From: Acidovorax delafieldii
GTDB taxonomy: Bacteria > Pseudomonadota > Gammaproteobacteria > Burkholderiales > Burkholderiaceae_C
NCBI GenBank assembly: GCA_002377855.1
Contig: DFQQ01000030.1
Coordinates: 179,046 to 243,045 of the forward strand
Length of the DNA stretch: 64,000 bases
Direction of reading: 5' to 3'
The notes beneath the pieces were generated by a model. The model did no database searches, was not told the origin of the DNA, and saw only the letters and a program-made list of their open reading frames with translations. The position numbers were made by a program, and so were the translations under genes. How positions within the stretch are numbered: the first letter of the stretch is position 1; every line of letters starts with the position of its first letter. Below, piece by piece: positions 32,732 through 42,587 of this stretch.

Positions 32732-33961
32732 TCAGAACAGCACGCGGCTGCGCAAGGTGCCCGTCACGCCAGCGAGCTTGTCCAGCGCCAGCGGCGAAGA
32801 CGCCGCATCAATGTCGATCACCACGTAGCCGATCTTTTCGTTGGTCTGCAGGTACTGTGCAGCCACGTTGATCTGGTTGTCCGAAAAAATGCGGTTGATT
32901 TCAGACAGCACGCCCGGCACGTTGCGATGGATGTGCAGCAGGCGGTGCTTGCCCGAGTGCGCCGGCAGTGCCACTTCGGGGAAATTGACCGACGAGGTGC
33001 TGGTGCCGTTGTCGCTGTACTTCACCAGTTTTTCAGCCACTTCGGTGCCAATGTTGGCTTGTGCTTCCATGGTGGAGCCCCCGATGTGCGGTGTCAGGAT
33101 CACGTTGTCCAGCCCGCGCAGGGGCGAAAGGAACTCGTCCTTGTTGGTGCGCGGCTCGACCGGGAACACGTCGATGGCCGCCCCCAACAGCTTTTTGGCT
33201 TTCAGCGCTTCGGCCAGGGCATCAATATCCACCACCGTGCCACGCGCGGCGTTGATGAGAATGCCGCCGGGTTTCATCGCGGCAATCTCGGCCGCGCCGA
33301 TCATGCCTTCGGTCGAGGGCAACTCGGGCACGTGCAGGCTGACGATGTCGCTTTGCGCCAGCAGGTCGTGCAACCGGGGCACTTGCCGCGCATTGCCCAG
33401 CGGCAGTTTGCTCACCACGTCGTAAAACGCCACGTGCATGCCCAGGGCTTCAGCCAGCACGGACAGTTGCGTACCGATGGAGCCGTAACCCACGATGCCC
33501 AGCGTCTTGCCGCGGATTTCATAGGCGTTCTCAGCCGACTTGAGCCAACCGCCCCGGTGGGCCACGGCGTTCTTTTCCGGGATGCCGCGCAGCAGCAGGA
33601 TCGCCTCGGCCAGCACCAGCTCGGCGACGGAGCGGGTGTTGGAATACGGGGCATTGAACACGGCAATGCCCCGCTCGCGCGCGGCGTCCAGATCTACCTG
33701 GTTGGTGCCGATGCAAAAGCAGCCAACAGCGACGAGTTTGTGAGCGTGCGCAAACACTTCTTCAGTGAGCTGCGTACGTGAGCGAATGCCCACGAAGTGC
33801 ACATCCGCGATCTTGCGCTTGAGTTCTTCGTCAGGCAGCGCGCCCGTTATGGCCTCGATCTGCGTATACCCAGCGGACCGGAGCACTTCGATGGCGGAGG
33901 GATGGATACCTTCCAACAACAGAAATTTGATCTTGCTTTTGTCCAGCGAATTGGTGGTCAT
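32732..33961 (-). CDS. serA: D-3-phosphoglycerate dehydrogenase
   Basis: First step of serine synthesis, oxidising 3-phosphoglycerate with NAD. The 409-residue protein matches the E. coli-length class: a substrate domain, the NAD motif LGIVGYGSIGTQLSVLAEALG, catalytic Arg/Glu/His segments (NAARGTVVD, PHIGGSTMEAQ) and a C-terminal ACT domain (about 335-409) beginning HRNVPGVLSEINRIF, likely for serine feedback. It is divergent from the ugp operon across about 270 bp. Confidence 0.96.
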   Translation of the reverse strand: MTTNSLDKSKIKFLLLEGIHPSAIEVLRSAGYTQIEAITGALPDEELKRKIADVHFVGIRSRTQLTEEVFAHAHKLVAVGCFCIGTNQVDLDAARERGIAVFNAPYSNTRSVAELVLAEAILLLRGIPEKNAVAHRGGWLKSAENAYEIRGKTLGIVGYGSIGTQLSVLAEALGMHVAFYDVVSKLPLGNARQVPRLHDLLAQSDIVSLHVPELPSTEGMIGAAEIAAMKPGGILINAARGTVVDIDALAEALKAKKLLGAAIDVFPVEPRTNKDEFLSPLRGLDNVILTPHIGGSTMEAQANIGTEVAEKLVKYSDNGTSTSSVNFPEVALPAHSGKHRLLHIHRNVPGVLSEINRIFSDNQINVAAQYLQTNEKIGYVVIDIDAASSPLALDKLAGVTGTLRSRVLF

Positions 33962-34062
33962 GGAGGTCCCTGTGCGGTTGAAGATGGTTGGGCTGGGGCA
34001 GCGTTACCTTGGCATACCCAAGCATGGTGCAATGCACAAAACCTTGCAACTCTCGGCAAATC

Positions 34063-34091
34063 CGTCCCAAGAACGTCACACAAGCGTCACA
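34063..34091 (+). promoter_or_regulatory. Three-unit Pho box upstream of ugpB
   Basis: Direct repeats CGTCCCA (34063-34069), CGTCACA (34074-34080) and CGTCACA (34085-34091) are each separated by 4 nt, an exact 11-bp period as in PhoB sites (CTGTCAT-N4-CTGTCAT). They are about 140 bp before ugpB, in the correct orientation. PhoB control of ugp is established in E. coli. Confidence 0.7.
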
Positions 34092-34231
34092 ATTGAATAC
34101 ACGGCCGTGCGCTCAACGGGTTTTTACCGTTGTGAGCAGCACGGCAACCATGGGACAACGACACATGTTTGACACAAATCGCGCCTAGCATCGGCCGCTT
34201 TGTGCCCAACGCCATCCTTGGAGAGAAATCT

Positions 34232-35539
34232 ATGCAACTGAAGAAACTGGCATTGACTGCCGCCATCGCCTTTGGCGCGTGTGTTCCCGCACACGCCCAG
34301 ACTGAGATCCAGTGGTGGCATTCGATGAGCGCCGCGTTGGGCGATTGGGTGAACGACCTTGCCAAGCAGTACAACGCCAGCCAGACGAAGTACAAGATCG
34401 TGCCGACCTACAAGGGCACATATGACGAATCGATGACAGCCGGTATCGCCGCCTTCCGCGCCGGCAATGCGCCTCACATCATTCAGGTGTTTGAAGTGGG
34501 CACCGCCACCATGATGGCCAGCAAGGGCGCCATCGTCCCCGCAGGCAAGGTGCTGACCGACGCGGGCTTCAAGTTCGACCCCACGCAGTACGTGTCTGCT
34601 GTGGCCGGCTACTACACGGCACCTAATGGCCAGATGCTGAGCTACCCGCTCAACAGTTCCACCACCATCTTCTACTACAACAAGGACGCCTTCAAGAAGG
34701 CCGGCCTAGACGCCAACAAGCCACCCAAGACCTGGCCCGAAGTGTTTGAAGCGGCTAGCAAGCTCAAGGCCAGCGGCCACAGCTGCCCGTTCACCACGAG
34801 CTGGATCAGCTGGACGCAGTTGGAGAGCTTCTCGCTGTGGCACAACACCCTGTTCGCTTCCAAGAACAACGGCTTTGACGGCACCGACGCACAGCTGCAA
34901 ATCAACACGCCACTGCACGTGCGCCACTTCGAGAACCTGGCCAAGGCCTCCAAGGACGGCAGCTTTGTGTACAAGGGCCGTGGCAACGCTGCCGACGCAT
35001 CCTTCCCATCGGGTGAATGCGCGATGATCACCGGCTCGTCCGGCCTGTACGCCCGCGTGGCCAAGGAAGCCAAATTTGCCTACGGCATCTCGGCACTGCC
35101 TTACTACGCTGACGTGAAGGGTGCCCCGCAGAACACCGCCATTGGCGGCGCCAGCCTGTGGGTGATGGCCGGCAAGAAGTCTGAAGAGTACAAGGGCGTG
35201 GCCGACTTCCTGAACTTCCTGAACGACACCAAGGTGCAAGCCGCCAGCCACCAGCGCACCGGCTATCTGCCTGTGACCATGGGCGCTTACAAGCTCACCG
35301 AAGCCTCTGGTTTCTATGAAAAGAACCCTGGCACGGACGTGGCCGTGACGCAGATGATCCGCAAGGCGACCGACAAGTCGCGCGGCATCCGTCTGGGCAA
35401 CTTCGTTCAGGTTCGCGCCATCATCGACGAGGAAACCGAGCAAATCTGGTCGGGCAAGAAGTCGCCCAAGGAAGCCCTGGACACGGCCGTGACCCGTGGC
35501 AATGAGCAATTGGCACGCTTCGCACGCGCCAACCGCTGA
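34232..35539 (+). CDS. ugpB: sn-Glycerol-3-phosphate ABC transporter, binding protein
   Basis: 435-residue periplasmic solute-binding protein with a Sec signal peptide (MQLKKLALTAAIAFGACVPAHA, cleaved before QTEIQWWHS). ATG 34232 is chosen for GGAGAG just upstream and for the signal; an in-frame upstream start would bury it. The mature protein begins with the UgpB-type IQWWHSM and later has NAPHIIQVFEVGTATMM and SYPLNSSTTIFYYNKDAF. It is first gene of ugpB-A-E-C-VOC-ugpQ, behind a Pho-box-like repeat. Confidence 0.95.
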   Translation: MQLKKLALTAAIAFGACVPAHAQTEIQWWHSMSAALGDWVNDLAKQYNASQTKYKIVPTYKGTYDESMTAGIAAFRAGNAPHIIQVFEVGTATMMASKGAIVPAGKVLTDAGFKFDPTQYVSAVAGYYTAPNGQMLSYPLNSSTTIFYYNKDAFKKAGLDANKPPKTWPEVFEAASKLKASGHSCPFTTSWISWTQLESFSLWHNTLFASKNNGFDGTDAQLQINTPLHVRHFENLAKASKDGSFVYKGRGNAADASFPSGECAMITGSSGLYARVAKEAKFAYGISALPYYADVKGAPQNTAIGGASLWVMAGKKSEEYKGVADFLNFLNDTKVQAASHQRTGYLPVTMGAYKLTEASGFYEKNPGTDVAVTQMIRKATDKSRGIRLGNFVQVRAIIDEETEQIWSGKKSPKEALDTAVTRGNEQLARFARANR

Positions 35540-35671
35540 GTTTTATCGATCCCCCTTGGTGGGGCCCGGTTCAGGCTGTCGCCTGAGTCCCTGGGCTTCA
35601 TCTTTGGCCCGCACCCCTCGCAAACACCGGTTTGCATGGGCTGCGGGCTGTTTTGTTCAGACTGATCCGAT

Positions 35672-36553
35672 ATGGAAAAACGCGTTTTATTCCGCTCTGC
35701 ATGGCTGCCGTGGGTGCTTTTGCTGCCCCAGCTGGTCGTGATCAGCGTCTTTTTCTTCTGGCCGGCGGGCCAGGCGCTGGTGCAATCTTTCCAGATGCAA
35801 GATGCCTTTGGCATGTCCACCGAATGGGTGGGGCTGGAAAACTTCCGCAACCTGTTTGAAGACCCGAGTTACCTCGCATCGTTCAAGACAACGGCGTTTT
35901 TCTCCATCGCCGTGGCGGTGTCGGGCATCACCATTTCGCTGTTGCTGGCCATTTTTGCCGACCGGATTGTGCGAGGAGCGCTGGTCTACAAGACGGCGCT
36001 GCTGCTGCCCTACGCAGTGGCCCCTGCGGTGGCTGGGGTGTTGTGGATGTTCATGTTCTCGCCTTCGCTGGGCGTGGTGGCATACCTGCTGCGCCAGTCA
36101 GGAGTGGACTGGAACCACTTGCTCAACTCCGACCATGCCATGACGCTGATCGTGATTGCCGCCGTGTGGAAGCAGATCTCCTACAACTTCCTGTTCTTCC
36201 TGGCGGGCCTGCAGTCCATCCCCAAGTCGCTGATTGAAGCGGCCGCCATTGATGGCGCAGGCCCCTGGCGCCGTTTCTGGAGCATCCAGTTCCCGCTGCT
36301 GTCGCCCACCACGTTCTTCCTGCTGGTAATCAACGTGGTGTATGCCTTCTTCGACACCTTCGCCATCGTGGACTCCACCACGCAAGGCGGCCCGGGGCAA
36401 GACACCTCGATCCTCGTCTACAAGGTCTACCACGACGGCTTCAAGGCCATGGACATGGGCGGATCGGCCGCGCAATCGGTGGTGCTGATGGCCATCGTGG
36501 TCGTGCTGACAGTGGTCCAGTTCCGCTACGTTGAGAAGAAAGTGCAGTATTGA
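35672..36553 (+). CDS. ugpA: Glycerol-3-phosphate ABC transporter, permease UgpA
   Basis: 293-residue inner-membrane permease with about six transmembrane helices, starting with LPWVLLLPQLVVISVFFFWP. The EAA loop that docks with the ATPase reads EAAAIDGAGPWRRFWSIQFP. It pairs with UgpE. It is separated from ugpB by 132 bp, which could hold a processing site but shows no clear hairpin. The ribosome-binding site before ATG 35672 is weak. Confidence 0.95.
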   Translation: MEKRVLFRSAWLPWVLLLPQLVVISVFFFWPAGQALVQSFQMQDAFGMSTEWVGLENFRNLFEDPSYLASFKTTAFFSIAVAVSGITISLLLAIFADRIVRGALVYKTALLLPYAVAPAVAGVLWMFMFSPSLGVVAYLLRQSGVDWNHLLNSDHAMTLIVIAAVWKQISYNFLFFLAGLQSIPKSLIEAAAIDGAGPWRRFWSIQFPLLSPTTFFLLVINVVYAFFDTFAIVDSTTQGGPGQDTSILVYKVYHDGFKAMDMGGSAAQSVVLMAIVVVLTVVQFRYVEKKVQY

Positions 36554-36554
36554 T

Positions 36555-37406
36555 ATGGTTGAACGCAGTCCTTTTCTCAAGGCGTTCTCGCACCTGATCA
36601 TGGTGCTGGGCGTCATCATCGTGGGCTTCCCGCTGTATCTGGCTTTTGTGGCATCCACCCACACGGCGCAAGACATCGTGCAGGTGCCCATGCCCATGTT
36701 CCCCGGCAACAACTTCTGGGAAACCTACAAGACCGCACTGTTCGGCGGCGGCTCGGGCCCTGGCTCCAGCGCCCCCGTGGCGCACATGATGTGGGTGAGC
36801 TTCGTGACGGCCATGGTCATCACCGTGGGCAAGATCGCCATCTCGCTGCTGTCGGCGTTTGCCATCGTGTACTTCCGCTTCCCCTTCAAGGGCATCTGCT
36901 TTTGGCTGATCTTCATCACGCTGATGCTGCCCGTGGAAGTGCGCATTGGGCCCACCTACCAAGTGGTGTCCAACTTGGGCATGCTCAACACCTATGCGGG
37001 GCTGACGGTGCCGCTCATCGCGTCGGCCACGGCCACCTTCCTGTTCCGCCAGTTCTTCCTGACGGTGCCGGACGAGCTGGTCGAGGCTGCGCGCATTGAC
37101 GGTGCCGGCCCCATGCGCTTCTTCAAGGACATCCTGGTGCCGCTGTCGCGCACCTCGATTGCCGCGCTGTTCGTGATCCAGTTCATCTACGGCTGGAACC
37201 AGTACCTGTGGCCGCTGCTCGTGACCACCTCGGAAGACATGTACCCCGTGGTGATCGGCATCAAACGCATGATTGCGGGCGGTGACACCGGCAACGAATG
37301 GAACGTGGTGATGGCCACCGCCCTGCTCGCCATGCTGCCCCCCGCCCTGGTGGTGGTGTTCATGCAGCGCTGGTTCGTCAAGGGCCTGGTCGATACAGAA
37401 AAATAA
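36555..37406 (+). CDS. ugpE: Glycerol-3-phosphate ABC transporter, permease UgpE
   Basis: 283-residue permease of the MalG type. The EAA loop is EAARIDGAGPMRFFKDILVP. ATG 36555, one base after the ugpA stop, gives MVERSPFLKAFSHLIMVLGV, the usual start; an earlier in-frame ATG would overlap ugpA without support. It ends in FMQRWFVKGLVDTEK. A dispersed repeat fills the gap before ugpC. Confidence 0.95.
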   Translation: MVERSPFLKAFSHLIMVLGVIIVGFPLYLAFVASTHTAQDIVQVPMPMFPGNNFWETYKTALFGGGSGPGSSAPVAHMMWVSFVTAMVITVGKIAISLLSAFAIVYFRFPFKGICFWLIFITLMLPVEVRIGPTYQVVSNLGMLNTYAGLTVPLIASATATFLFRQFFLTVPDELVEAARIDGAGPMRFFKDILVPLSRTSIAALFVIQFIYGWNQYLWPLLVTTSEDMYPVVIGIKRMIAGGDTGNEWNVVMATALLAMLPPALVVVFMQRWFVKGLVDTEK

Positions 37407-37414
37407 ACAAAATC

Positions 37415-37464
37415 TGCCGCCAGCGCTTATCCATCAAGCGCGGGCAGCTACACATTTAAGAGCA
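37415..37464 (+). repeat. Two-hairpin dispersed repeat, copy 6
   Basis: Stem GCGCTT/AAGCGC (loop ATCCATC), linker GGGCA, then GCTAC/AGAGC (loop ACATTTA). The last arm is AGAGC rather than GTAGC and ends 2 nt before the ugpC start codon, where it can act as the ribosome-binding sequence. Confidence 0.85.
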
Positions 37465-37466
37465 AA

Positions 37467-38467
<1,001 letters not shown>

Positions 38468-38471
<4 letters not shown>

Positions 38472-38830
38472 GCGCGCCGCAGCAGCCCATGGCAGGCATC
38501 CACGCCACCATTCCGGTCTTGGCATCGCTGGACTTGGCCCAGTCCCGGCAGTTCTACACCGAGCTGCTGGGCTTTGAATGCCTGCATGCATCGGCCGAGT
38601 ACCTCATGCTGGCGCGCGACGGCTGCGAATTGCACCTGTGGCATTGCACCGAACGCCACATCGCCGAGAACACCTCGTGCTATGTGCGAGCCAACACCGC
38701 CGCCCTGCACGCCGACTTTGCGCAGCGCGGCCTGCAGGTGGACGCGCCCCAGCTGCGGCCCTGGGGTGTGAAAGAGTTCTATGTCATCGACCCCCACGGG
38801 AATTTGCTGAAGTTTGGCGAGCCCGCCTGA
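38468..38830 (+). CDS. VOC-family (glyoxalase/bleomycin-resistance fold) protein
   Basis: 120-residue vicinal-oxygen-chelate fold protein with TIPVLASLDLAQSRQFYTELLGF and the C-terminal FYVIDPHGNLLKFGEPA (metal Glu). The TTG start at 38468 overlaps the ugpC stop as TTGA. ATG 38489 is an alternative, seven codons later. It sits inside the ugp operon, between the ATPase and the phosphodiesterase. The family includes metalloenzymes and drug-binding proteins; which applies cannot be told. Its placement suggests a role with phosphodiester or aldehyde products, but that is inference. Confidence 0.85.
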
Positions 38831-38863
38831 CCCAGCGCATTTTTCCTCCACATCTTTCGCACC

Positions 38864-39616
38864 ATGAACGCGATCACTGCACCTTCCTGGCCCTACCCCC
38901 GCTGGATTGCCCACCGGGGTGCAGGCAAGCTGGCCCCCGAGAACACGCTGGCCGCTTTCCGGCTGGGCGCACAGCACGGCTACCGAATGTTCGAATGCGA
39001 CGCCAAGCTGAGCGCCGACGGCGTGCCCTTCTTGCTGCACGACGCCACGCTGGAGCGCACCACCAACGGCCACGGCACTGGCGGAGATTTGCCGCTGGGG
39101 GCCCTGGCGCAACTGGACGCGGGCGGCTGGCATTCCCGCGCATATGCGGGCGAGGCCGTGCCCACGCTCGAGGCCCTTGCGCGCTTTTGCCTGGCCAACG
39201 GTTACTTCCTGAACATCGAAATCAAGCCCACCCCGGGGCAAGAGGAAGAAACGGGGCGCGTGGTGGGCGAAACGGCTGCACGCCTGTGGCAAGGCCCCAC
39301 CGTGCCACCGCTGTTTTCCTCCTTCAAGCCTGCTGCGCTGGCGGGCGCTCAGGCCACGGCCCCGCACATCCCGCGTGCGTTGCTGATCGATACCCTGCGG
39401 GACGGGTGCTTGGAAGAAGCCCGCGGCCTGGGCTGCGTGGCCATTGTGTGCAACCACGCGTTGTGGGACGCCGCCTTGGTCGCCCAGGTGAAAGCCCTGG
39501 GGATGCGCACCCTGAGCTACACGGTCAACGACGAGTGGGCCGCCCAGCGCCTGCTGGACCTTGGGACCGACGGCATTATTACCGACCGTGTGGACCTGTT
39601 CAGCCCCGCGCTGTAA
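38864..39616 (+). CDS. ugpQ: Glycerophosphodiester phosphodiesterase
   Basis: 250-residue GDPD-type TIM barrel that hydrolyses glycerophosphodiesters to glycerol-3-phosphate and an alcohol. Active-site motifs are WIAHRGAGKLAPENTLAAF (HR..E), FECDAKLSADGVPFLLHDATLERTTNG (ExD and HD) and NIEIKP. No signal peptide is present, so it is cytosolic like E. coli UgpQ, acting on diesters as they are imported. It is last gene of the ugp operon. Confidence 0.95.
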   Translation: MNAITAPSWPYPRWIAHRGAGKLAPENTLAAFRLGAQHGYRMFECDAKLSADGVPFLLHDATLERTTNGHGTGGDLPLGALAQLDAGGWHSRAYAGEAVPTLEALARFCLANGYFLNIEIKPTPGQEEETGRVVGETAARLWQGPTVPPLFSSFKPAALAGAQATAPHIPRALLIDTLRDGCLEEARGLGCVAIVCNHALWDAALVAQVKALGMRTLSYTVNDEWAAQRLLDLGTDGIITDRVDLFSPAL

Positions 39617-39780
39617 CCGCTTCTTGAAGCAGCGAATGGGCGGAGACCGAGTGCGCAGGCGGGCTCGCGGGCTCTGACCAAGCCGCGACAACGCCTTGGT
39701 GACGATGGCCCACATCCTTCGGCGTCGGGGGCATACAGTTTGTTAACCAGCCTGTGCTGGTACCCGCCGACAATGGCGGC

Positions 39781-42405
39781 ATGTTTTTGCCGAGCCTGCA
39801 CCGTATGGCAGGGGCCTCCTGCCCTGCACCCGCTTCTGTTTCTCCCTCTCACACGCTGACCTTTACCGGGCGCTATGGGCCACGTCCCGTTCCCTCCGGC
39901 GCGGGGCTGCGCTGGCTGCTGGGGTGCCTGATCGTCGCGATTTATCTCTGGGGCGGGCTGGCGTGGGCCCAGGCGCCCTCCAAGGTCGCGCCCATGGCGG
40001 CCATGGCTGCAAGCAAGCCGCTGACCACCGAGTTGCCATTGCCCAGCGTGGAGGACTTGCGCCGGCAGCTGGACGCCATACCACAAAAGCTCACGGAAGA
40101 AGACGATGGCCGCAAGCTGCTGGGCGATGTCAACGCCATCGGCAAGGCCGCCGAGCAACTGGCCATGCGCCGCACCGAAGAGCTGGCCGACATCGACTCG
40201 CGCCTGGCGGGCCTGGGCCCCGCGCCCGAGAAGGGCGCCACACCCGACGCACCCGACGTGGCCGAGCAACGCGCCAACCTGGGCAAGCAACGTGCGGTGG
40301 TTGACGGCGAACTCAAACTGGCGCGACTGATCAGTGTGGACGCCGAGCAGCGGGGCACGGAGCTGATCCGCCAACGGCGCGAGCAGTTCCAGGCCGCACT
40401 CACCACGCGCACGTATTCCCCCCTTGGAAGCACCTTCTGGACGACGCTGCGCAATGCCGCGCCTGGCGACTGGGCCCGCCTGCGCTTGCTGGGTGACGAC
40501 TTTCGCCAAGTGGCTGCCGTGGCGCTTGCGCCCGCACACCGGGCCAGCTTTCTTTTGAGCCTGGCAGGCGCACTGCTGCTGGCAGTGGCGGGCACCTGGC
40601 TGGCTGAGCGGATTCTGGTGCGCCTGGCGCCTGCGCGCCTGCCGGCGGGGCGACTGCGCCGTTCGCTGCTCGCCTCGGCGTCGGTGCTGGTGTATGTGCT
40701 GCTCATCGGCATGGCCATGCAACTGGCCTGGACGGGGCTGGAAGTGGACGGCAATCTGCACGACGGCCTCAAAACGCTGGCGAAGGCCAGCGTGCGGCTG
40801 GCGGTGTTCGCGGCATTCATCGTAGGCCTGGGGCACGCGCTGCTGTCGCGCAAGCGCAGCTCCTGGCGGCTGCCGGGCATGTCCGATGAGCTGGCGCGGC
40901 GCTTGAGCCCCTACCCATGGTGGATAGCCATCGTGGCATCGCTGAGCGGGCTGGTGACCGAAGTGAACAGCATCATCGGCGCCAGCTTGGTGGCCGAAGT
41001 GTCCGTGCATGCCGTCACGGCCCTGCTGCTTTCGGCCATTGTGGCCCTGGCGCTGCGCCACCTGCGCGCCAGCCCCGCCGACGCCCCGGCCGATGCGGCG
41101 CTGGCCGACGCTGACAACGCGCAGGGCGTTCAAGCGGGTGCTGCCGCTGACGCGCCACCGCGGCCCGTGTGGGTGGGGCTGTTGGTGGCGGCTGCGGGCG
41201 TGGCCATCGTTGCCACCGTGCTCATGGTGGCACTGGGCTATGTGGCGCTGGCGGGCACGCTCACCCGGCAAATGCTCTGGACGGGTGTTGTGTTTGCCAC
41301 CACGTACCTGCTGTTCCAGTTGGTGGACGATGTCTGCGAGGCCGTGCTGTCTTCCAAGGGAGGATTTGGCGAGCGCCTGCACAAAGGGCTGGGGCTCGAC
41401 GCAAAACTGCTCGACCAGGCGGCCGTGCTGGTGTCGGGCGTGCTGCGCGTGGCATTGTTTTTCTACATGGTGATTGCGCTCATGGCGCCCTTCGGCACCG
41501 GGCCAGACGAAGTCTTCCGCCGGGGCAGCACGGTGGACCACAGCCTCAAGGTGGGTGACCTGACCTTGGCGCCCCAAGCGCTGCTCACGGCACTGGCGGT
41601 GGTGTTGGCCGGGCTGCTCATGATCCGGGTGATCAAGCGTTGGCTCACCGAGCGTTACTTCCCCAACACCTCGCTGGAGCCGGGCATGCGCAGCTCCATC
41701 GTCACCCTGCTGGGCTATGTGGGCGGTGTGCTGGTGATTGCGGTGGCGCTGGCGGGACTGGGCATCAGCGTGGAACGCATTGCCTGGGTGGCCAGCGCGT
41801 TGTCGGTGGGCATTGGCTTTGGCCTGCAGGCCATCGTGCAGAACTTCATCTCGGGCCTCATCCTGCTGGCCGAGCGACCCGTGAAGGTGGGCGACTGGGT
41901 GGTGCTGGGCGACACCGAAGGCGACGTGCGCCGCGTGAACGTGCGTGCCACCGAGATCCAGCTGGGAGACCGATCCACCGTGATCGTGCCCAACTCGGAA
42001 TTTATCACCAAGACCGTGCGCAACATGACGCTGACCGGTGCGCCAGGCCGCGTGCTGCTGCGCCTGCCTGCGCCGCTGGACACCGATGCACAGCGCATGC
42101 GCGATGTGATCCTGGCCGCCTTTGAAGGGCACGAGGGCATCATGGATGACCCGGCCCCCATCGTTCAGCTCGAGGGCATTGTGAGCGGCACCCTCACCTT
42201 TTTGGCCATCGGCTACGTGAGCAATCCGCGCAACGCAGGCGGTGTGCGCAGCGATTTGCTGTTCACCATCCTGAACGGGCTGCGCGAGGCGGGCCTGGCC
42301 TTGTCGCCCCCGGCCACAACGGCGATAGCGCCTTACACACCGGCTGCAGCGGCGGCGCCGCTGTCCGCCGTCAGCGTGCCGCAACCGCAAGGTGCGCCTG
42401 GCTGA
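39781..42405 (+). CDS. DUF3772-type mechanosensitive channel of the MscS superfamily
   Basis: About 874-residue inner-membrane channel. A signal-like segment near WLLGCLIVAIYLWGGLAWAQA leads into a periplasmic helical DUF3772-like region (about 65-235). About ten membrane helices follow, then the MscS core: GVLVIAVALAGLGISVERIAWVA, the pore helix SALSVGIGFGLQAIVQNFISGLILL, and the beta domain (VKVGDWVVLGDTEGDVRRVNVRATEI, IVPNSEFITKTVRNMT). The start is uncertain (GTG 39754, ATG 39781 or ATG 39808). Such proteins relieve osmotic downshock. Confidence 0.88.
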   Translation: MFLPSLHRMAGASCPAPASVSPSHTLTFTGRYGPRPVPSGAGLRWLLGCLIVAIYLWGGLAWAQAPSKVAPMAAMAASKPLTTELPLPSVEDLRRQLDAIPQKLTEEDDGRKLLGDVNAIGKAAEQLAMRRTEELADIDSRLAGLGPAPEKGATPDAPDVAEQRANLGKQRAVVDGELKLARLISVDAEQRGTELIRQRREQFQAALTTRTYSPLGSTFWTTLRNAAPGDWARLRLLGDDFRQVAAVALAPAHRASFLLSLAGALLLAVAGTWLAERILVRLAPARLPAGRLRRSLLASASVLVYVLLIGMAMQLAWTGLEVDGNLHDGLKTLAKASVRLAVFAAFIVGLGHALLSRKRSSWRLPGMSDELARRLSPYPWWIAIVASLSGLVTEVNSIIGASLVAEVSVHAVTALLLSAIVALALRHLRASPADAPADAALADADNAQGVQAGAAADAPPRPVWVGLLVAAAGVAIVATVLMVALGYVALAGTLTRQMLWTGVVFATTYLLFQLVDDVCEAVLSSKGGFGERLHKGLGLDAKLLDQAAVLVSGVLRVALFFYMVIALMAPFGTGPDEVFRRGSTVDHSLKVGDLTLAPQALLTALAVVLAGLLMIRVIKRWLTERYFPNTSLEPGMRSSIVTLLGYVGGVLVIAVALAGLGISVERIAWVASALSVGIGFGLQAIVQNFISGLILLAERPVKVGDWVVLGDTEGDVRRVNVRATEIQLGDRSTVIVPNSEFITKTVRNMTLTGAPGRVLLRLPAPLDTDAQRMRDVILAAFEGHEGIMDDPAPIVQLEGIVSGTLTFLAIGYVSNPRNAGGVRSDLLFTILNGLREAGLALSPPATTAIAPYTPAAAAAPLSAVSVPQPQGAPG

Positions 42406-42406
42406 T

Positions 42407-42456
42407 TGCTCCTAATTCAATAGCATCTAGCGCTTATCCAATAAGCGCCGGGAGGC
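42407..42456 (-). repeat. Two-hairpin dispersed repeat, copy 7
   Basis: Consensus orientation is minus. Stem GCGCTT/AAGCGC (loop ATTGGAT), linker TAGAT, then GCTAT/GGAGC (loop TGAATTA; one end of the stem is mismatched). It begins one base after the channel gene's stop. Confidence 0.85.
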
Positions 42457-42587
42457 TATTTGATCTGAATAGTCCAACCAAGGGGGGCGGCGAAGCCCGC
42501 CTTGCGGCTTCACCATCGCACTCATCGGCGGCGCACCGCGGCGTGAAGGCGCAGAAAGCGCAAAGGGCGGGGGCTTCGCGCAGGGCG

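Noticed and set aside
39517..42390. A 957-codon open frame opposite the mechanosensitive channel
   Set aside because: Antisense shadow of GC-rich coding; the composition (very high His, Gln, Arg) is not protein-like and the plus strand has a full MscS domain.
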